Source: an uncultured Pseudomonas sp.
GTDB taxonomy: Bacteria; Pseudomonadota; Gammaproteobacteria; Pseudomonadales; Pseudomonadaceae
DNA length: 5,927 nucleotides
Direction of reading: 5' to 3'
Assembly: GCF_946885885.1 (NCBI RefSeq)
Contig: NZ_CAMPHN010000243.1
Span: forward strand, 1 to 5,927
Part shown: positions 5,623 to 5,927 of the stretch, piece after piece
Layout: the number at the start of each line of letters is the position of its first letter
Position numbering within the stretch: position 1 is the stretch's first letter
The notes under the pieces: generated by a model
Told to the model about the DNA's origin: nothing
Seen by the model: only the letters and a program-made list of their open reading frames with translations
Database searches by the model: none
Position numbers and translations under genes: made by a program

Positions 5623-5644
5623 TCGCGGCCAAGGCCGCTCCTAC
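5623..5644 (-). repeat. Single REP element
   Basis: On the minus strand, the head GTAGGAG (5644-5638) is followed by the palindrome CGGCC-TT-GGCCG and then CGA. This is the textbook Pseudomonas REP layout of a GTAG head plus hairpin. No inverted partner lies nearby, so it is a solo REP. Its head differs from the GTGGGAG type at 4879-4952. It lies 68 nt upstream of the DUF523 start, between that gene and whatever feeds transcription into it. Confidence 0.75.
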
Positions 5645-5655
5645 CGACCGCGCGC

Positions 5656-5725
5656 CCGTAACCCGGGTTGCAACCCGGGGATAGCCCGCGCTGCACCACC
5701 GCTCCCGGATTGCGCCAGGCTTATT
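5656..5725 (-). repeat. 70-nt palindrome-containing repeat, copy A
   Basis: This is the first of two direct repeats. It contains the perfect 18-bp palindrome CCCGGGTTGCAACCCGGG (5662-5679) and a second CCCGGATTGC (5704-5713). The latter can pair with the palindrome's right half (5670-5679), giving an alternative stem. In a minus-strand transcript the only mismatch (5674/5709) becomes a G-U pair, which is why I assign the minus orientation. It matches copy B except for three substitutions and two single-base indels. Confidence 0.8.
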
Positions 5726-5800
5726 CGGGCGACCAAATAGCCTCGCCGCGCCGCCGAAACCAGCCGCTCAAGGGCAAACGTTCGCGGGTCGCCGACAGCC

Positions 5801-5872
5801 CCGTAGCCCGGGTTGCAACCCGGGGAGAGCCCGCGCATGCACCACCGCCCCCGGATTGCGCCTAGGCTTATT
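5801..5872 (-). repeat. 72-nt palindrome-containing repeat, copy B
   Basis: The second copy starts 145 nt after copy A, in the same orientation. The palindrome CCCGGGTTGCAACCCGGG is unchanged (5807-5824), and the internal CCCGGATTGC is at 5850-5859. Similarity to copy A stops sharply after CTTATT, which supports this as a unit boundary. It has one extra A near 5837 and one extra T at about 5863 relative to copy A. Confidence 0.8.
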
Positions 5873-5927
5873 TGATGGGATGGACTCCTCCTCCCACGGA
5901 CGGCATCGCGATGTGCCAGATTGCCTG

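Larger units (their letters stand above)
5556..5927. other. Gene-free, repeat-rich region upstream of the DUF523 gene
   Basis: No open frame here has a ribosome site or recognisable protein. The frames that stay open (about 65 codons each way between 5641 and 5865) translate the repeated DNA itself. The region holds the DUF523 ribosome site, a REP (5623-5644) and two copies of a palindrome-containing repeat (5656-5725, 5801-5872). I found no convincing promoter hexamers for the DUF523 gene. The last 55 nt show only a CTCCCAC motif (5891-5897), the complement of a GTGGGAG REP head, without its palindrome. Confidence 0.6.

Noticed and set aside
5556..5699. 48-codon upstream extension of the DUF523 gene
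   Set aside because: The extra residues translate the REP and the copy A repeat, and the family begins at MQKILVSRCLLG with a good ribosome site just upstream.
5641..5865. Small overlapping open frames on both strands at the right end
   Set aside because: They encode the repeat elements themselves (for example GLSPGCNPGYG in the minus frame) and have no ribosome sites.

Overview
The window reads as chromosome of a high-GC gammaproteobacterium, almost certainly a Pseudomonas (P. stutzeri/P. aeruginosa type). The protein sequences fit that genus, the order serA / D-2-hydroxyglutarate dehydrogenase / FAH-family hydrolase / SdiA-regulated-type protein is one I recall from Pseudomonas, and the intergenic DNA carries Pseudomonas-style REP sequences with GTAGGAG/GTGGGAG heads. 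This is core metabolism rather than a mobile island: I see no transposase, phage gene, tRNA, rRNA or CRISPR array.

Layout, left to right. Positions 1-119 (minus) hold the first 39 codons of a membrane-anchored or exported protein that runs off the left edge. Positions 254-1177 (minus) encode a membrane-anchored SdiA-regulated/YjiK-type beta-propeller protein. Positions 1269-1934 (minus) encode a YcgM/FAHD1-like fumarylacetoacetate-hydrolase-family enzyme, with a terminator at 1242-1262. Positions 2008-3399 (minus) encode an FAD-dependent D-2-hydroxyglutarate dehydrogenase. A divergent control region at 3400-3586 separates it from serA (3587-4816, plus). A perfectly palindromic terminator (4833-4862) ends serA. 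A repeat-rich spacer then leads to a convergent DUF523 gene (5067-5555, minus). The right end (5556-5927) holds no gene I can support but is packed with repeats: a REP at 5623-5644 and two copies of a roughly 70-nt palindrome-containing element.

How the genes work together: SerA oxidises 3-phosphoglycerate to start serine synthesis, and SerA-type enzymes can regenerate NAD+ by reducing 2-oxoglutarate to D-2-hydroxyglutarate. The divergent dehydrogenase re-oxidises that product. The same dehydrogenase family also accepts D-malate, giving oxaloacetate, and the next gene belongs to a family that acts on oxaloacetate and acylpyruvates. The block therefore looks like a serine/D-2-hydroxyacid housekeeping module.

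No wholly new system is evident. The most unusual material is the intergenic repeat structure: an asymmetric REP pair with a 15-nt insertion, a switch-like inverted repeat beside a ribosome binding site, and the 70-nt repeat pair.
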